In this document: in pieces, positions 8,401-16,900 of the stretch
Layout: each line of letters starts with the position of its first letter
Position numbering within the stretch: position 1 is the first letter of the stretch
DNA from: Prevotella sp. E9-3
GTDB lineage: Bacteria > Bacteroidota > Bacteroidia > Bacteroidales > Bacteroidaceae
Length of the DNA: 64,000 bases
Assembly (NCBI RefSeq): GCF_022024015.1
Contig: NZ_CP091786.1
Coordinates: 3,348,001-3,412,000 of the forward strand
Reading direction: 5' to 3'
Notes under the pieces: model-generated
Databases searched by the model: none
Told to the model about the DNA's origin: nothing
Seen by the model: the letters and a program-made list of their open reading frames with translations, nothing else
Program-made: the position numbers and the translations under genes

Positions 8401-8760
8401 CTGCACCATCTGAAGCATACCATCTTCAATTATCTTGGTGTAGTGAGACTTCTCAATATCTTCTTTAAGTAGTCTTAGACATTCTTCCTTTACTTCCTCC
8501 TCTGCTCCAAAAAAGAGTTCGCCTTTCTGATGAGCACGTGCAATGTACTTGTCAACATCAATACCAATCAGAATGCGCACTTTATTGATTCCGTCAAGAA
8601 AGGGACGCAAAGCAAAATAGCCCGACGCACGAAGGAAACCAACGACAGCATCAAGATTCTTCACTTGAGGGTTGTTCTGGAGTATGCCCTCAAACTCTTT
8701 CATCAACGTATTCCCACCACGGTTAGTAAAAAAGTGGGACGAGATAGGTATGTCTGACAT
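5440..8760 (-). CDS. PLD-family nuclease fused to SNF2-like helicase (defence/restriction subunit)
   Basis: The protein is 1106 aa. Residues 1-210 form a phospholipase D-like domain with one HxK motif (KIHAKFYIL, His near 137) followed by TGSSNLSGNG near 158. Residues about 265-900 form a superfamily 2 helicase. Walker A is GLGKT near 288, DEAH (LVDEAHKFRN) near 370, motif III SATPMNN near 412, and motifs V and VI are LAEGVNLH near 768 and QRIGRVNRIG near 797. One HKD copy usually means that it dimerises for nuclease activity. The start ATG at 8760 follows an in-frame stop by 15 bases. With the methyltransferase 6 bp downstream this forms a split helicase-nuclease plus modification pair. The logic resembles Type ISP enzymes (one chain) or the helicase/methylase core of DISARM, but I see no drmA, drmB or BREX genes. 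Confidence 0.85.
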   Translation of the reverse strand: MSDIPISSHFFTNRGGNTLMKEFEGILQNNPQVKNLDAVVGFLRASGYFALRPFLDGINKVRILIGIDVDKYIARAHQKGELFFGAEEEVKEECLRLLKEDIEKSHYTKIIEDGMLQMVQDLIDGKLELRAHPSKKIHAKFYILYPDNFNQHTFGAAITGSSNLSGNGLGLGDDKQYEFNVKLTQYEDVAFAKNEFELLWEEAKNVPINAEDYQATLDKTYLKGDVTPYELYIKMLMEYFSDRVLAIDQDDPFDMPEGYSKFDYQADAVIEGYQKLMRYDGFFLADVVGLGKTVIATMIAKKFLIENGLEHTKILVVYPPAVEQNWKTTFKDFGIDKYTRFVSNGSLAKVLDEDNYDYWNADEYDLVLVDEAHKFRNHTTGAFNQLQEICKMPRLETGYIPGYKKKVMLISATPMNNTPADIYYQILMFQDPRHCTIDGVPNLTAFFSPLVVEFRKFRKQENFDLKEFKKLAEKVRDRVIKPLTVRRTRTDIENIARYNKDVNGFPKVDKPIKKEYELNDHLANLFEKAMHILDKELTYARYQAIAYLKPDAAPGLYDNAEVISRSLAGIRKNGLVKRLESSFYAFCKSLKAFRQANENMIDMWENDKIFIAPDLDINALIEAGYSEEEIEQKMNEKAEVNPKNASFQRKDFDEDYIEQLRHDQALLDDMWLEWEYIDDDDDSKFAKFEDLLKHELFKKERNPEGKIVVFSESVDTVEYLQRRINRPDVLVISSQNRSQLFKTIRENFDANWKQKKNDYNIILTTDVLAEGVNLHRSNIIINYDTPWNATRLMQRIGRVNRIGSTAGIIYNYVFYPSRQGNKEIKLNQIALSKIQTFHTTFGEDNQIYSTEEIIDRDLDKLFKESIKREQEDRNLELPFYEELRALYQQNRKEYKRIERLSLRSRTGREPRELEGVTLSGDSLVFLKTNFRKLFYLVNDQQTRELSVLDALNYFKAKPEEKAVPRIPQHHEHVDKALKKFNKTKEQELHEEESNQSQRSNLGAQVTTAVSLLNSMLPHIDDGDTRLKIIQLKELTERGTITYIAKRLQRIQKDLQRQGGSKAKLTFEDALKQVLDMANKYNTYYRESQHAEEESAAVIILSESFKD

Positions 8761-9130
8761 ATCTACGCTATAGCTTTAGGAGCGAAAGGACTATCTTTTC
8801 GGATGATAATGGGTTCTCAACGAAGAACCTCAGGACACAATAAAAGCGTGAACCGCCCCTATCGATGTCCTAAGGTCCTCGGATGACCCATTTCTAATGA
8901 TAAGTCCAGCCCACGCTATCGCGCAGGCGCTGGTACTTATTCGAATTAGAAATGTCGTTTGAATTTCCGAGGTTCTAGGACATCACCGAATATAGCACTA
9001 ACGCTAATATTATTTCCACAAAAATCATACTGCCTCCCTGCGCTCAGGGACTATTGGCACCATTCTTGCATCCCTCAAAGAAGCAAGCGAGCAAAGCTCG
9101 AACAACAGTGCCTTCAGCAATACTTGATTG
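8761..9130 (-). promoter_or_regulatory. long structured 5' leader of the helicase-methyltransferase operon
   Basis: The promoter at 9131-9161 places the transcription start about 360 nt before the helicase ATG. In the leader, a 12-codon ORF (9063-9025, MVPIVPERREAV) overlaps by ATGA a 17-codon hydrophobic ORF (9028-8975, MIFVEIILALVLYSVMS). A long imperfect hairpin follows (8871-8984; arms share GATGTCCTA, CCGAGG, ATTTCTAAT and ATAAGT). A small perfect hairpin, GGTTCT / AGAACC, lies at 8812-8829. The layout suggests attenuation, translational control or a small-peptide function; none is proven. Two stops interrupt the frame after the 17-codon ORF, so no larger protein is encoded. Confidence 0.5.
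8871..8984. repeat. long imperfect inverted repeat (hairpin) in the leader
   Basis: The left arm begins GATGTCCTAAGGTCCTCGG and the right arm ends CCGAGGTTCTAGGACATC. Inner blocks (ATTTCTAAT / ATTAGAAAT and ATAAGT / ACTTAT) continue the pairing down to CCAGC / GCTGG near the centre. The total is about 114 bp with small bulges. It could be an RNA structure, a MITE-like insertion or a recombination site. Confidence 0.6.
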
Positions 9131-9161
9131 CAAAGATACACATTATCCAGAAATTACCCAA
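9131..9161 (-). promoter_or_regulatory. promoter of the helicase-methyltransferase operon
   Basis: On the minus strand TATCTTTG (9131-9138) is preceded by TTG (9159-9161) at 20 bp spacing. No better promoter is seen between here and the helicase start. Confidence 0.6.
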
Positions 9162-9280
9162 GTCTTTTCAATTATTATTTCCACAAGGTACGCATGATCT
9201 CTTACTGTTGCCGACAAAAAGACAAAGGATTGGGACGGAACAGAGCGACTGTTGCATTAAGACAGAAATCACGCTGAAAT

Positions 9281-9340
9281 AAATTATAGCTAAAATTAGA
9301 AGAATTATAGCTATAATCGCGAAAATTATAGCTATAATTT
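9281..9340. repeat. three-unit palindrome array, 21-bp period (AGCT core), copy A
   Basis: Three palindromic units of the form AATTATAGCTATAATT lie head to tail. Their AGCT centres are at 9288, 9309 and 9330, exactly 21 bp (two helical turns) apart. The first unit is slightly degenerate. The array sits about 145 bp upstream of the -7 box of the leftward defence operon. The same arrangement recurs at 54143-54205, and a GGCC-core version at 21795-21856. Confidence 0.85.
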
Positions 9341-9450
9341 ATTTCAACCGTTGCACTATTAAAGTGAAAGGTATATTACATTACACAGTAACCGACATCA
9401 TTTTGAGAGTCAATAGAACTATGGCTGAAATTCAAAATAACAGTGGTAGC

Positions 9451-9754
9451 AAAAAAAAGTTCGCCGCAACTCTCACGAGCCACAGCGAAACAAGCCTATG
9501 TTTAACTAAAAATCCTTTTCAGTTTAAACAAATCTCCGGTTGTCTTTTTCGTCCAGTTTCGATTCCGCTGCAGTCGAATTTGACTTGCAAACGGGATCTA
9601 CTCTTAGACTCAACCAAAAATTTGAAAGTTTAAATGGGAGCTTCACAGCGACCACCTGTTATCCTACAGTTGAAAACTTTCTTTTTTACCAATAACTAAA
9701 AACCTAAAACTATAAATATTACTACTAACCTAAAACAATCTATTAACCTTTTGA
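9451..9754 (-). ncRNA. candidate non-coding RNA of about 300 nt, unidentified
   Basis: On the minus strand a promoter (TACCTTTG at 9760-9767, with TTG 20 bp upstream) is followed by about 300 nt without a plausible ORF. It ends in a strong terminator-like stem: GTTTCGCTGTGGCTC pairs through GC and wobble pairs with GAGTTGCGGCGAAC around a GTGA loop, followed by eight T (9451-9458 on the plus strand). Internal pairings include GTTTAAACT / AGTTAAAC near 9500-9530 and TTCGA / TCGAA near 9560-9585. The ends are inferred from promoter and terminator. It does not carry the landmarks I know for tmRNA, RNase P or SRP RNA. It could be a 6S-like RNA, a known Bacteroidales motif or a new RNA. Confidence 0.5.
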
Positions 9755-9759
9755 CGATG

Positions 9760-9767
9760 CAAAGGTA
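9760..9767 (-). promoter_or_regulatory. -7 box for the candidate ncRNA
   Basis: TACCTTTG on the minus strand is a perfect consensus match, with TTG 20 bp upstream. Transcription would begin near 9753 and run leftward, where no gene starts for a kilobase. Confidence 0.6.
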
Positions 9768-9905
9768 CGACGATTTTCAATATCAAGCAATAATTTTAAT
9801 GGAATAAGTGCATAAAAAACCATTCTTCTTGACCTACATCAACCCATTGTGTGCGATAACAGTCAATTCTTCTGCATTTTTATATCATATTTTCAAATTA
9901 ATATG

Positions 9906-9913
9906 TACCTTTG
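9906..9913 (+). promoter_or_regulatory. -7 box TACCTTTG for the glycosyltransferase pair
   Basis: This perfect consensus lies 8 bp before the ATG at 9922, so the mRNA leader is nearly absent. It fixes the start of the gene at 9922 rather than at an upstream in-frame codon. Confidence 0.7.
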
Positions 9914-9921
9914 TGGCACGA

Positions 9922-11175
9922 ATGAAAATACTGATAGTAAACACAAGTGAGAGAACAGGTGGAGCAGCCATTGCAGCAGGCCGTCTTTCAGAGGCTCTGA
10001 TAGACAATGGCGTGAAAGCGAAGATGCTGGTTCTGCACAAAGAGAGCGATGCCCTGTATGTAGGTACGGCGGGCACTTCTTTGCGCAACAAGTGGAATTT
10101 TCTGTGGGAGCGCGCCATTATCTGGCTGAACAACAAGTTCAACCGTGATAATCTCTTCAAGATTTCAATTGCCAACACAGGCATCGACATCACGAAGACG
10201 CAGGAATTTCGCGAGGCCGACATTATTCACCTGCACTGGATCAACCAGGGTTTTCTTTCTCTTCACACCATCCATAAGATTCTGAACAGCGGTAAGCCTG
10301 TTGTATGGACCATGCACGACATGTGGCCCGCCACGGGCATCTGCCATCATGCCTACAACTGTGACAACTACCAGTCGGAATGCCACGACTGTCCTTTTCT
10401 TAAAAAGGCCGGCCCCAACGATTTATCTACCCGTACCTTCAAAAACAAGCAGCGCATGCTGGAAGGTGCCAAGAACCTGAACTTCGTGGCCGTAGGCGAA
10501 TGGCTGGCCAATCGTGCCCGCAACAGCGCCCTGATTGGTCATTTCCCCATCAGAGTGATTCCCAACGCTCTTTCGCTCACCCGTTTTGTGCTTACCGACC
10601 GCAACGATGCCCGTACGGCCCTTGACATCCACGAGTCGTATGTGATTGTGTTCGGTGCGGCACGCATCGACGAGCCCATCAAAGGCTTCGACCTCCTGCT
10701 GTCGGCCCTAAATATACTCAAGAACCAAAAGAGCATCAACCCTGATGATATCCGACTGATTCTTTTTGGAAGCATCAAGAATCCGGAACTGCTGCAACAG
10801 ATACCTATTAAATATACGCACGAAGGGTATATAGATGATGAAGACCGTTTGTCGCTCATCTACTCGGCAGCCAACGCAACGGTGTCTGCCTCGCACTACG
10901 AGACCTTCGGACAGACACTGATAGAGGCGCAGGCATGCGGCTCGCTTCCTGTGGCCTTCCGTGGCAGCGGTCCCGACGATATCATCAACCATAAGGAGAA
11001 CGGCTATCTGGCTGACAACCTCTCTGCCGAAAGTCTGGCAGACGGTATTCGCTGGGCATTGAATGCCAACATTTCGCCTCGCGACCTCAGACGAAGTGTT
11101 ACCCGCCGTTATTCTGAGAGCACCGTAGCCTATCGCTACATCGAACTCTACAATTCCATTTCAAATCATGGTTAA
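9922..11175 (+). CDS. GT4-family glycosyltransferase
   Basis: The 417-aa protein is a GT-B fold glycosyltransferase of family 4. The N-terminus MKILIVNTSERTGGAAIAAG is the usual start with a glycine-rich acceptor loop. The middle has WTMHDMWPATGICHH, a signature of this subfamily, plus a cysteine cluster (CHH..C, C..C) near residues 135-155. The C-terminal donor domain carries GYIDDEDRLSLIYSAA and then SASHYETFGQTLIEAQACG with the E-x7-E motif near 325-333. It likely transfers a nucleotide-activated sugar during surface polysaccharide or lipid-linked glycan synthesis in the cytoplasm. The exact sugar is unknown. The next gene overlaps it by 8 bp, so the two are translated together. Confidence 0.85.
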   Translation: MKILIVNTSERTGGAAIAAGRLSEALIDNGVKAKMLVLHKESDALYVGTAGTSLRNKWNFLWERAIIWLNNKFNRDNLFKISIANTGIDITKTQEFREADIIHLHWINQGFLSLHTIHKILNSGKPVVWTMHDMWPATGICHHAYNCDNYQSECHDCPFLKKAGPNDLSTRTFKNKQRMLEGAKNLNFVAVGEWLANRARNSALIGHFPIRVIPNALSLTRFVLTDRNDARTALDIHESYVIVFGAARIDEPIKGFDLLLSALNILKNQKSINPDDIRLILFGSIKNPELLQQIPIKYTHEGYIDDEDRLSLIYSAANATVSASHYETFGQTLIEAQACGSLPVAFRGSGPDDIINHKENGYLADNLSAESLADGIRWALNANISPRDLRRSVTRRYSESTVAYRYIELYNSISNHG

Positions 11176-11947
11176 ATTTACTGTCATCACGATTACATAC
11201 AACGCTGAAGACTGTGTAGGCCGTACCCTCGAGAGTGTATTCAAGCAGACTTATGAAGACATAGAGCACCTGATCATTGACGGTGCATCGTCTGACAACA
11301 CCCTACAGTTGGCCAAAGCCTACAAACAGCGCAACGACACAACGGGCACCGGCCACAAAATCATTATTCACTCCGAGCCCGACCATGGCATCTATGATGC
11401 GATGAACAAGGGGCTATCGCAAGCCTCGGGCGACTATGTCGTTTTTATGAATGCCGGCGATTTCTTTCCACAGGACGACACACTGGAAATGATTGTACAC
11501 AAATGCCGACTCAAGGAGAACCCTTCAGCCGAGATGCCTGCCGTGCTCTACGGAAACACGAATATCGTTGACAATGAAGGCCGTTTCCTGCATCTGCGCC
11601 GACTGCAGCCGCCTGCCCACCTCACCTGGCGCTCGTTCCGCCACGGCATGCTGGTGTGCCATCAGGCTTTCTATGCCCGCACCGACCTGGCCAAGACCAC
11701 CCCGTTTGACATGCGCTACAAGTATTCAGCCGATGTGGACTGGTGCATTCGGGTGATGCATGAGGGCGAGCGTGCCGGTCTTACATTATATAATATTAAT
11801 GAGATAGTGGCATGCTATACCCAGGAAGGGGCCACCACGCGCCATCACCTGGAGTCACTTTTTGAGCGATTCGACGTGATGCGCCGCCACTACGGACTCG
11901 TCAGCACTATCCTCATGCATCTCTGGTTCGTTGTACGCAAGAAATAG
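11168..11947 (+). CDS. GT2-family glycosyltransferase
   Basis: The 259-aa protein has a GT-A fold. It begins MVKFTVITITYNAEDCVGRT, has LIIDGASSDNT near residue 37, then SEPDHGIYDAMNKGLSQASG and a D-x-D-like site in FMNAGDFF. DVDWCIRVMHEG and the later region fit the WcaA/family 2 type that uses an NDP-sugar donor. The start overlaps the upstream GT4 gene, so the two probably act in the same polysaccharide pathway. No flippase, polymerase or other capsule genes are adjacent, so this is a small two-gene glycan unit rather than a full cluster. Confidence 0.85.
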   Translation: MVKFTVITITYNAEDCVGRTLESVFKQTYEDIEHLIIDGASSDNTLQLAKAYKQRNDTTGTGHKIIIHSEPDHGIYDAMNKGLSQASGDYVVFMNAGDFFPQDDTLEMIVHKCRLKENPSAEMPAVLYGNTNIVDNEGRFLHLRRLQPPAHLTWRSFRHGMLVCHQAFYARTDLAKTTPFDMRYKYSADVDWCIRVMHEGERAGLTLYNINEIVACYTQEGATTRHHLESLFERFDVMRRHYGLVSTILMHLWFVVRKK

Positions 11948-11979
11948 TTTTTTTATTTTGCATTTCACTCGACTTTTCG

Positions 11980-12067
11980 TAACTTTGGCTATCGCCGAAG
12001 TTACTGTCACTCGGAAGAAAAAAGAAACCCGTTTCTTTTGTTCTTCTCTCGTTTTTTCGTAACTTTG
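11980..12067 (+). promoter_or_regulatory. tandem -7 boxes upstream of argS
   Basis: TAACTTTG occurs at 11980-11987 and again at 12060-12067, exactly 80 bp apart. Both are preceded by a similar TCG-T(n)-CG sequence (CGACTTTTCG and CGTTTTTTCG). This looks like a duplicated promoter; the nearer copy is 25 bp before the argS ATG. Confidence 0.65.
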
Positions 12068-12092
12068 CACCCCAGAATTCAAAATAGCTATT

Positions 12093-13883
12093 ATGAATAT
12101 TGAGACGTTGATTAGCAATGCTGCCAAAGAGGCCGTAAAGGAACTCTATGGCATGGATGCTACCGAGAAGATGTTACAGCTGCAGAAGACACGCAGCGAG
12201 TTTGAGGGTAACCTGACTTTGGTGGTCTTCCCATTTGTGAAGGCTGCTCGCAAAAGTCCCGAACAAACAGCACAAGAGATTGGCGAATACTTAGTGGCTC
12301 ACTGTTCTGCCGTAGATAAGTTTAATGTAGTAAAAGGATTCCTGAACCTCAGTGTTGGCGAAGGTGCCTGGCTGCAATTGCTGGAAGCTATTGACAAAGA
12401 CGACCGTTTCGGTATGAAACAGGCTACAGAAGAGTCGCCTCTTGTCATGATTGAATATTCTTCACCCAACACCAACAAGCCCCTTCACTTAGGTCATGTA
12501 CGCAACAACCTGCTGGGTTGGTCGCTGGCACAGATCATGGAGGCCAACGGCAACAAGGTGGTGAAAACTAACATCGTCAACGACCGCGGTATTCATATCT
12601 GCAAATCTATGCTGGCATGGCTGAAATATGGCAATGGCGAAACTCCTGAAAGCTCTGGCAAGAAGGGCGACCACCTCATCGGTGACTACTATGTGGCTTT
12701 CGACAAGCACTACCGTGAGGAGGTGAAGGAACTCATGGCTCAGGGCATGGACGAGGAGAAAGCCAAGCAGGAGGCTCCACTCATCAAGGAGGCTCACGAG
12801 ATGCTGGTGAAATGGGAGAACAACGACCCCGAGGTTCGCGCTCTGTGGGAAAAGATGAACAACTGGGTGTATGCCGGTTTCGACGAGACCTATAAGAAGA
12901 TGGGTGTCAGCTTCGACAAGATCTACTATGAGTCTCAGACCTATCTCAAGGGTAAGGCAAAGGTTGAGGAAGGACTGGCCAAAGGTCTTTTTGAGCGTCA
13001 TGAAGACAATAGTGTTTGGGCCGACCTGACCAACGAGGGATTGGACCAGAAACTGCTGCTCCGCAGTGACGGTACCTCAGTATATATGACTCAGGACATC
13101 GGTACTGCCGAGATGCGTTTCAAGGACTACCCCATCGACAAGATGATCTATGTAGTAGGCAACGAGCAGAACTACCATTTCCAGGTGCTCTCTATCCTGC
13201 TCGACCGTCTGGGCTTCAAGTGGGGTAAGGAGCTGGTACACTTCTCTTACGGTATGGTGGAACTGCCCAACGGTAAGATGAAGAGCCGTGAGGGAACCGT
13301 TGTAGATGCCGACGACCTGATGGACCTGATGGTAGAGGATGCCTACAAGACATCGATGGAGCTGGGCAAGTTTGACGATATGACTGAGGAGGAGCGCCGT
13401 GAGATTGCCCGCATCGTGGGTATGGGTGCCCTGAAATACTTCATCCTGAAGGTGGATGCCCGCAAGAACATGCTGTTCAACCCTGAGGAAAGTATCGACT
13501 TCAACGGCAACACCGGTCCCTTTATTCAATATACCTACGCAAGAATACGCTCAATTTTGAGAAAGGCTCAGGATAATCAGAATTCTCCGAATATTCTGAA
13601 CATTCAGATTGCGCTGAGTAACAAGGAAATCGAGCTCATCCAGAAGATGTCGGAGTTCGGTGCTGCTGTCGAGCAGGCTGGTAAGGACTACTCTCCTTCT
13701 GGCATTGCCAACTACTGCTACGAACTGACCAAGGTGTTCAACCAGTTCTACCACGACTTCTCTATCCTGAACGAGCCTGACGAGCAGAAGAAGGCCGTGC
13801 GCCTGATGCTGGCCAAGAACGTGGCAAAGATTATCAAGAACGGTATGAGCCTTTTGGGCATTGAGGTTCCCGAAAGAATGTAA
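12093..13883 (+). CDS. argS: arginyl-tRNA synthetase
   Basis: The 596-aa class I synthetase charges tRNA-Arg with arginine in the cytoplasm. The N-terminal 110 residues are the Arg-tRNA synthetase additional domain. The HIGH-like motif is HLGHVRN near residue 132, preceded by EYSSPNTNKPLH. The KMSKS equivalent is KMKSREGT near 394. The C-terminal anticodon-binding helices run to the end (LLGIEVPERM). The length and order are normal for the family. The start ATG lies 25 bp after a -7 box, and a strong terminator follows, so argS appears monocistronic. Confidence 0.97.
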   Translation: MNIETLISNAAKEAVKELYGMDATEKMLQLQKTRSEFEGNLTLVVFPFVKAARKSPEQTAQEIGEYLVAHCSAVDKFNVVKGFLNLSVGEGAWLQLLEAIDKDDRFGMKQATEESPLVMIEYSSPNTNKPLHLGHVRNNLLGWSLAQIMEANGNKVVKTNIVNDRGIHICKSMLAWLKYGNGETPESSGKKGDHLIGDYYVAFDKHYREEVKELMAQGMDEEKAKQEAPLIKEAHEMLVKWENNDPEVRALWEKMNNWVYAGFDETYKKMGVSFDKIYYESQTYLKGKAKVEEGLAKGLFERHEDNSVWADLTNEGLDQKLLLRSDGTSVYMTQDIGTAEMRFKDYPIDKMIYVVGNEQNYHFQVLSILLDRLGFKWGKELVHFSYGMVELPNGKMKSREGTVVDADDLMDLMVEDAYKTSMELGKFDDMTEEERREIARIVGMGALKYFILKVDARKNMLFNPEESIDFNGNTGPFIQYTYARIRSILRKAQDNQNSPNILNIQIALSNKEIELIQKMSEFGAAVEQAGKDYSPSGIANYCYELTKVFNQFYHDFSILNEPDEQKKAVRLMLAKNVAKIIKNGMSLLGIEVPERM

Positions 13884-13917
13884 TGAAAAGTTTTGGGTAA
13901 TTAATTATACTTTAAAA

Positions 13918-13957
13918 GAAACTGTCCTGCAGGTTTATTCCGCAGGACAGTTTTTTT
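13918..13957 (+). terminator. intrinsic terminator of argS
   Basis: A 9-bp stem, CTGTCCTGC / GCAGGACAG (13922-13930 and 13942-13950), is followed by seven T; the flanking A/T pairs extend it. It may also serve the convergent PL11 gene. Confidence 0.9.
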
Positions 13958-13991
13958 GTTACTCTATTTCACGTATTTCTTTTATGTTATC

Positions 13992-16900
13992 CTATTTCAC
14001 AAATTTCTTTCCACCTTTTATATATAGTCCGCGTGCCGGTTCCTTGTTCAGCCGTACGCCCTCAATGCTATAGATAGTGTCAGCAGAAGCGGGAGTATTC
14101 AATATCTGCTCTACACCCAACACCTTGTTCAGCACAGCGTTGAAGAAAGCACCCATCACATACGACTCACGGCCAGGCTTGCTCTCACTTCCGAACTGAG
14201 CGTATGCATTACCGCCTTTTATCACCTTCTGACCATAGGTGCGATAGAAACCGGGACCACGGTCGCCATTGCGGAACTCATAGGTAACCTTACCTGTCTC
14301 TGTATCGGCCACCAGCGAATCGCAGTAGAATCCCTTCGCATAGGCCATGCCCACCGATGCATTGGCATTCAAGGCCGTAGGAACGAACTTGGGTGCATCT
14401 GTCGAAGCATTGAACACCACGGCACGTGCAGCCGGGATAATCTTTCCTGCAGCCAACAGGGTGGTCTTCAGGGTATCAGCGTCATTGGTCTCATCGCAGT
14501 TGCTTACCGACCATACTCTGACACCTTCGGGAATAATCACCGGATAGGTGGTATAGAAAGCGCCCCAGTATCTGTAAGCTGGCGTTTTTCCAGGATCCTG
14601 TTCAAAGGTCTCGGGGATGATCGTCTTTTCTGTACGGGGATCATAGCTCACATGAGGAGGCTGGTTGTACACACTATTCTGTGCAATGAGCTGAGCACGA
14701 TAGGCATAGTCGTCCATCAGATGAGGGAAGATATAGCGTGTCTCGTAGTTGGTGGCGTTGATCACCAACTGATAATTGCCGCTGTCATCCTTCGACCAGT
14801 TCACGATTTCCTCACGCCAGTCGCCCAGCAAGTCGCCCAGCACACAGGGATTGTTCTTCGAACTGTTGTTCAGATTGCCGGCAGTGTACCATGATCCGTT
14901 CACCTGCTGACGGTCCAGCTGCATAGTCTCGGGATTGAACACTGCCAGATAGCTCTTGTCATAATAGTCATCAGCCAGGTTGCCGTTCCAGAAGATGCGG
15001 TTGTTGATACCTGCACCACTCGAACCAGTGCTCACCTCGGCCACCTGATTGCCACTGGCATCAAACATTTTCATGCCATCGGCACTATCCATGAAGTAAG
15101 CATCCTCAGCCTCGGGATTGAAGTGAGCCATCAGTCCGCGACCTGTATCACCACTGGCAGTACGGCGAACGAGTATCTTTCCTGTACGGGCGTCACGCAG
15201 GTCAACGCCATACTGTCCTTTCTCATGGGCCATAAAGAACTCCTGTCCGGGGCGTGAGGGAATGAAATCGCCCAGATGAGTTGCATCGCCATGACCGAGT
15301 CCGGTACGATACAGGGTGGTACCGTCGGCATTCACAGCACCCGAACCGTAGGTAATCTCCTGCTTGCCGTCACCGGTCACATCACCTACCACAAACGAGT
15401 GGGCACCTTCGCCATAGACAGAGCTGTTCATATTTTTCACCGTTCCATCGGCATAAGTCACCGTACCGGCATTGGCCGAAGTACCACTATGCAACCAGCG
15501 CAGGGTGAGGTTGGCACCGTCCCAGTCGTAGGCACCGATACGACAACCACTATAATATCCGCGCGCGAAGATGGCAGAAGGATTTTCATCCTCACCGCTC
15601 AACCAGGCAATGCCTGCCAGATAACGTTCAGAACGGTTCTGTTTTTCATCGCCCCAAAAAGAGGTCGATACATCGCCATAGGCGGTATGATACTTGATGG
15701 TCTGCAGTTCGGCACCGGTGGTTCCGTCAAACACGGTGATATACTCCGAGCCGTGATCCTGCTTGCCGCGTCCGCTCTTCAGGTTCTCGTTAGGATCGTC
15801 ATTGCCCATGAGCACATAGTTACCCTCACCGTCAACGGCGCCAGGCGCTGTTTTCACTATAAACTCACCAAAGCCGTCGCCATCCAAGTCCCAAGCCACG
15901 AAAGGTGTGGTATGAGCCGAGTTGAACATGTTATGACCTGTGTGGAGCATCCACAAGCGGGTACCATCAAGTTTGTAGCAACTGTAGAAGGCAGGCGAGG
16001 TAGTACCGTTGCTGGCTGCATCTTTCTCGTTGGAGGGAGCCCATTTCAAGATAATCTCATATTCGCCGTCACCATCCATATCGCAGAAAGAGGCATCGTT
16101 GGGCGTATAGGTGGCGTTGGCCGATGTAGGATCGGTGGGAGCGCCGCCCTTCAGGGTGATATACTTGGTCTGATTGCTCCATGTAGGACCGCTCACCTCT
16201 GTCTCAATGATATTATTGGTATCGTCATAGACCTCCAGTCTGTAGTAGTTGCCTGCTGCTCCGCTGGTATCCAGGAAGTTGGTCTTTCCCATGATGAAAT
16301 TGCCGCTGTTCACTTTCAAACTCTGTGTAGTGGCCGAACTGCCGCGATAGAGCTTGAACTTATAGTTGCGCGAGTCGCTCTTACGCGAACGCCAGGAAAT
16401 GAGGTTGCCTGTTGACAGATGAAGGGCCATCAGTCCGCGCTTCAATGCCACCGGCTGACCTTTCGGTGGACGGTTGCTCACAGTAAAGCCGACACTAAAG
16501 CCGAACTCTGCCACTCCAGCAGAACGGGTCTGACCAGAATTCTTCTTATAGAAATTGACGTTAAGCGTATTGGTCGCATTCAGATATTCGGTAGAGACGG
16601 TATAGTTCTCTGCCAGCTCCGGCTGAAGTGTAGCCACGAAATCGGTAGGAACGGCATAGAGTCTCTGGGAGAAACGGGCATTCTCGCCATTCTTCAGGCC
16701 TTTCACCAGATTATAAAGGCTGACGGTAGATGCCTCGTCGGTACCCGTCTTAGCCGTGCAGGTGAGGTCGGAGATATAATGAGACGCATCGAAGATGGGC
16801 TCGTCAACCACGCCTTCAACAATAATATTTCGGAATGCCATAGACTTCGGATTAGCATCGTCTGTTCCATTCAGCTGATAGATAGAGAACACAAGCTGCA

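Noticed and set aside
8871..8984. Integron attC site or retron msr-msd
   Set aside because: The long imperfect hairpin is superficially similar, but there is no integrase, cassette boundary, reverse transcriptase or conserved core site nearby.
9421..9633. Rightward ORF starting MAEIQNNSGSKKK, reminiscent of an ExbD N-terminus
   Set aside because: Only about ten residues are similar, the rest is not, and the stretch is the opposite strand of the candidate ncRNA and its terminator.
15276..16415. 379-codon ORF antisense to the PL11 lyase
   Set aside because: It is a shadow of the DGDG-repeat coding region, with no known motifs and no promoter.
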